Shown here: in pieces, positions 32,935-35,373 of the stretch
Numbering within the stretch: position 1 is the first letter of the stretch
Layout of the letters: each line of letters starts with the position of its first letter
Origin: Flavobacterium araucananum
GTDB taxonomy: Bacteria; Bacteroidota; Bacteroidia; Flavobacteriales; Flavobacteriaceae
NCBI RefSeq assembly: GCF_002222055.1
Contig: NZ_MUGS01000030.1
Span: 21,673-57,045, forward strand
Length of the DNA stretch: 35,373 bases
Reading direction: 5' to 3'
Made by a program: the position numbers and the translations under genes
Notes under the pieces: generated by a model
Database searches by the model: none
What the model was told of the DNA's origin: nothing
What the model saw: only the letters and a program-made list of their open reading frames with translations

Positions 32935-33963
32935 TTGATCAATAAAAAGCGAAATATAATCCTGTTTCTTATCCTTGGTCTGGCACTTTTGTTTATGTTT
33001 TTTCTGGACATTAGTTTAGGATCCGTTACGATTCCGTTCAAAGAAGTTTTTTCGAGTTTAACGGGTGGTCAGGCGAGTAAATCGACATGGGAATATATTA
33101 TTATTAATTATCGTTTGCCAAAAGCAATCACGGCTCTTTTAGTGGGCGTTGGATTGTCTGTAAGTGGTTTGTTAATGCAGACTTTGTTTAGAAACCCGCT
33201 GGCAGGACCGGATGTTTTAGGATTAAGCTCAGGAGCAATTCTGGCAGTTGCAATTGTAATTTTAGGCGCAGGTTTATTGCCCTCATTTTTAAACTCTATT
33301 TTATTATCGCCTTACGGGATCGTATTGGCTTCTACATTAGGAAGTGTTTTGGTTTTAATGTTGGTTTTGTTGGTAGCGCAAAAGCTGCGAAATACAATGG
33401 CAATATTAATTGTAGGGCTTATGTTTGCGAGTTTTACGAGTTCTATTGTTGGGGTTTTAACCTATTTTAGTTCCGCAGAACAACTACAGAAATTTACCTT
33501 TTGGTCCTTAGGAAGTCTCGGAAACCTAACCTGGACATCGATTGCTGTTTTGGCAGTTTGTATAGGTTTTGGCTTGCTTTTAAGTGCCGGTAGCATAAAA
33601 CCTTTGAACGCTTTGCTTTTGGGCGAAAATTATGCTAAAAGCATGGGATTGAATTACAAAAGAGCAAGGCTCATCATTATATTTGCCACAAGTATTTTGG
33701 CAGGAAGTGTTACCGCTTTTGCTGGCCCAATAGCGTTTATAGGCCTTGCAGTTCCGCACATAGCAAAGCTCACTTTCCAAACCAGTAATCATGCCGTTTT
33801 ATATTGGAGTACGTTTTTTTATGGAGGTATTATTATGCTGTTCTGTGATATTGCATCTCAATTACCGGGATTAGAGGTTACCTTGCCAATCAATGCAATT
33901 ACATCTATAATTGGTGCACCAGTAGTAGTTTGGCTGTTAATGCGAAAAAGAAATTTTCAGTAA
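32935..33963 (+). CDS. btuC: FecCD/BtuC-type ABC permease
   Basis: 342 residues with about ten membrane helices. LPKAITALLVGVGLSVSGLLMQ and RNPLAGPDVLGLSSGA near residues 60-100, and GPIAFIGLAVPHIAK near 265-280, are hallmark motifs of the FecCD family. The frame starts with TTG at 32935; the next ATG would remove most of the first helix, so the TTG start is favoured. It would form the channel for the substrate delivered by the lipoprotein upstream. Its ATPase partner lies 585 bp downstream, with a GxxExxY element between. Confidence 0.87.
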   Translation: MINKKRNIILFLILGLALLFMFFLDISLGSVTIPFKEVFSSLTGGQASKSTWEYIIINYRLPKAITALLVGVGLSVSGLLMQTLFRNPLAGPDVLGLSSGAILAVAIVILGAGLLPSFLNSILLSPYGIVLASTLGSVLVLMLVLLVAQKLRNTMAILIVGLMFASFTSSIVGVLTYFSSAEQLQKFTFWSLGSLGNLTWTSIAVLAVCIGFGLLLSAGSIKPLNALLLGENYAKSMGLNYKRARLIIIFATSILAGSVTAFAGPIAFIGLAVPHIAKLTFQTSNHAVLYWSTFFYGGIIMLFCDIASQLPGLEVTLPINAITSIIGAPVVVWLLMRKRNFQ

Positions 33964-33989
33964 AAACTTACAAATAATTTGTATCTTGG

Positions 33990-34012
33990 TTTTTTAACAC
34001 ATAGAAACATAG
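33990..34012 (+). repeat. Left inverted repeat of the GxxExxY element
   Basis: TTTTTT followed by AACACATAGAAACATAG. It is inverted relative to 34514-34536 with one mismatch in 23 bp. Internally it holds a direct repeat CATAG-AAA-CATAG. Confidence 0.85.
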
Positions 34013-34035
34013 TTTTTATTTCAATTAAAAAATTA

Positions 34036-34449
34036 ATGATAACTCAAAAATATTTAGACGAACTAACTTATGAAGTTTTAGGAGCTTCGATAGAAGTTCA
34101 TAAAACAATTGGAAAAGGATTGCTTGAAAATGTTTATCATCAATGTTTAAAAGAAGAACTCTCACAAAGAAAATTAAATTTTTTTACAGAGTTGAAAGTG
34201 CCTATAATATATAAAGGTAAAGAATTGGTTACAGATTTCAGATGTGATTTATTTGTAGAAAAGTGTTTAGTAGTAGAATTAAAAACAGTTTCTGAAATAA
34301 ATTCAATGCATCAGGCCCAACTTTTAACTTATATGAAACTTTTAAAAGAACCAAAAGGAATTATAATTAATTTTAATTGTTTTAATGTTTTTAAAGAAGG
34401 TCAAAAAACATTTGTGAATGAATATTTTAAAGCACTTCCAAAATATTAA
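34036..34449 (+). CDS. GxxExxY protein (PD-(D/E)XK-like)
   Basis: 137 residues from MITQKYLDELTYEV; an earlier in-frame start at 33979 would put the left inverted repeat inside the gene and lacks family similarity. It has the naming motif GLLENVY (G28, E31, Y34) and a nuclease-like core with D71 (FRCDLF), E81-x-K83 (VELK) and MHQAQLLTYMKLL, the pattern of the PDDEXK_3 family. The function of GxxExxY proteins is not established; the fold suggests a nuclease or nucleic-acid-binding activity. It is flanked by 23-bp inverted repeats and sits between the permease and ATPase genes of the same importer, an unusual position that suggests insertion. Its base composition is more AT-rich than its neighbours. 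Confidence 0.9.
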   Translation: MITQKYLDELTYEVLGASIEVHKTIGKGLLENVYHQCLKEELSQRKLNFFTELKVPIIYKGKELVTDFRCDLFVEKCLVVELKTVSEINSMHQAQLLTYMKLLKEPKGIIINFNCFNVFKEGQKTFVNEYFKALPKY

Positions 34450-34513
34450 AGTTTTCAACTATGTTTAATTTACGAGTAAATTTTAAATTACCTTCTTAAT
34501 AAGACAAATAGAC

Positions 34514-34536
34514 CTATGTTTATATGTGTTAAAAAA
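34514..34536 (+). repeat. Right inverted repeat of the GxxExxY element
   Basis: CTATGTTTATATGTGTT followed by AAAAAA, the inverted copy of 33990-34012 (22 of 23 matching), only 11 nt before the btuD start codon. Confidence 0.85.
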
Positions 34537-34547
34537 AACAAGCCACA

Positions 34548-35324
34548 ATGAGTACTATCTTAAAAACTTCAAATCTAAATATTGGCTACAAGACCAAAAA
34601 AGAAACTGTTACTATTGCCGAGAATCTTAATTTGAACTTGTCTGCGGGTAAACTCATTTCATTAATTGGGGCAAACGGAATTGGAAAATCGACATTGTTG
34701 CGCACGATTACAGGAATCCAGGAACCTTTATCAGGAGATGTATTGCTGAATGACAAAAATATAAATAACTATAAACCTCTGGATCTGGCGCAGAATTTAA
34801 GTTTGGTTTTAACCGAAAAATTGCCTCCAAGTAATCTGTCTGTTTTTGAATTAGTTGCTTTAGGCCGCCAGCCTTATACAAACTGGATTGGCACTTTGAC
34901 CCAAACTGATATTGACAAAGTTCACGAAGCCTTGCAATTGACTCAAATCGAACATCTAGCTCAAAAAAAGCACTTCGAAATTAGCGACGGACAATTGCAA
35001 AAAGTTCTCATCGCACGAGCATTAGCGCAGGATACTCCGCTTATTATTTTAGATGAGCCTACCACACATTTAGACTTATTGCACAAAGTTTCGTTGTTTA
35101 AGTTGCTCAAAAAGCTAACCCAGGAAACCCAAAAGTGTATTTTATTTTCGACACATGATATCGATCTGGCGATTCAGTTAAGCGACGAAATGATTATCAT
35201 GACGCCGGATCTGGTAGTTCAGGACGAACCGTGCCATTTAATTTCTAAAGGAAGTTTTGCAACATTGTTTAAAGACGAGCATATTGTTTTTGATGCCCAA
35301 AAAGGGAAGTTTGTAATTACTTAG
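34548..35324 (+). CDS. btuD: ABC transporter ATPase, BtuD/FecE-like
   Basis: 258 residues. Walker A GANGIGKST (about 42-50), Q-loop region near LSLVLTEKLPPSNLSV, signature ISDGQLQK (about 146-153), Walker B PLIILDEP with D-loop TTHLD, and switch histidine FSTHDID. The SDGQ signature departs from the usual SGGQ, but SDG-type signatures occur in Bacteroidota members of this importer class, so activity is expected. It would energise the FecCD permease upstream. The interposed GxxExxY element means it may be expressed by read-through or from a promoter within the element. Confidence 0.88.
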   Translation: MSTILKTSNLNIGYKTKKETVTIAENLNLNLSAGKLISLIGANGIGKSTLLRTITGIQEPLSGDVLLNDKNINNYKPLDLAQNLSLVLTEKLPPSNLSVFELVALGRQPYTNWIGTLTQTDIDKVHEALQLTQIEHLAQKKHFEISDGQLQKVLIARALAQDTPLIILDEPTTHLDLLHKVSLFKLLKKLTQETQKCILFSTHDIDLAIQLSDEMIIMTPDLVVQDEPCHLISKGSFATLFKDEHIVFDAQKGKFVIT

Positions 35325-35373
35325 GATTAAAAAATATAGTTTTTATTTTGAATTTTCCTGCAAGGTTTTTTTC

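Noticed and set aside
34980..35010. Inactivated ABC signature (SDGQ) in btuD
   Set aside because: SDG-type signatures are seen in Bacteroidota importer ATPases of this class, and Walker A, Walker B, D-loop and switch histidine are intact.

Overview
The window is AT-rich chromosomal DNA from a member of the Bacteroidota, most likely a Flavobacterium or close relative. The evidence is the -7 element TAnnTTTG with TTG/TTTG about 18-21 bp upstream at several genes, the families present (DUF4252, GxxExxY, FISUMP, Cys_rich_CWC/DUF5522, a BtuG-like propeller, Porin_O_P) and the abundance of short palindromic repeats between genes. No rRNA, tRNA, CRISPR array or intact transposase was seen.

Layout. 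(1) 1-1910: an ABC-F ribosome-associated ATPase with its own promoter and terminator. (2) 2062-7878: a tandem duplication of a two-gene cassette, an outer-membrane porin followed by a DASS-family anion/Na+ symporter, then a small convergent acetyltransferase-like gene. (3) 8187-11036: repeat-rich DNA, an alpha/beta hydrolase, and a phage-like divergent switch (helix-turn-helix regulator, facing small Cro-like proteins, palindromic operator). (4) 11037-14264: a very large secreted protein with a C-terminal FISUMP domain. (5) 14265-15818: a noncoding region dominated by seven tandem copies of a ~173-bp unit, each carrying four conserved hairpins. (6) 15819-19712: a small TPR membrane protein, rpmH and carB (a form without the C-terminal allosteric domain). 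(7) 19765-24052: a YiaA-like protein, an ECF sigma / membrane partner / two DUF4252 genes operon, and an S41 protease lipoprotein. (8) 24098-35324: a vitamin B12 island.

The B12 island joins uptake and late assembly. A cobalamin riboswitch precedes btuB (TonB-dependent receptor) and a BtuG-like surface propeller. On the same strand lie cobU, a bluB-cobT fusion, cobS and cobC, which make the nucleotide loop and the lower ligand dimethylbenzimidazole. On the opposite strand btuF, btuC and btuD form the inner-membrane importer. No corrin-ring genes are present in the window, so the set reads as salvage of imported corrinoid followed by remodelling or completion with DMB.

The most unusual signals are in the DNA between genes. 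A GxxExxY nuclease-like gene bracketed by inverted repeats sits inside the btuFCD cluster, and the same 17-bp repeat recurs at 8.4-8.7 kb without the gene. A decayed REP-associated transposase tail with REP-like palindromes lies between bluB-cobT and cobS. The seven-copy array keeps hairpin stems while loops vary. The phage-like switch has two near-identical palindromes, one in the divergent promoter and one inside the regulator gene.
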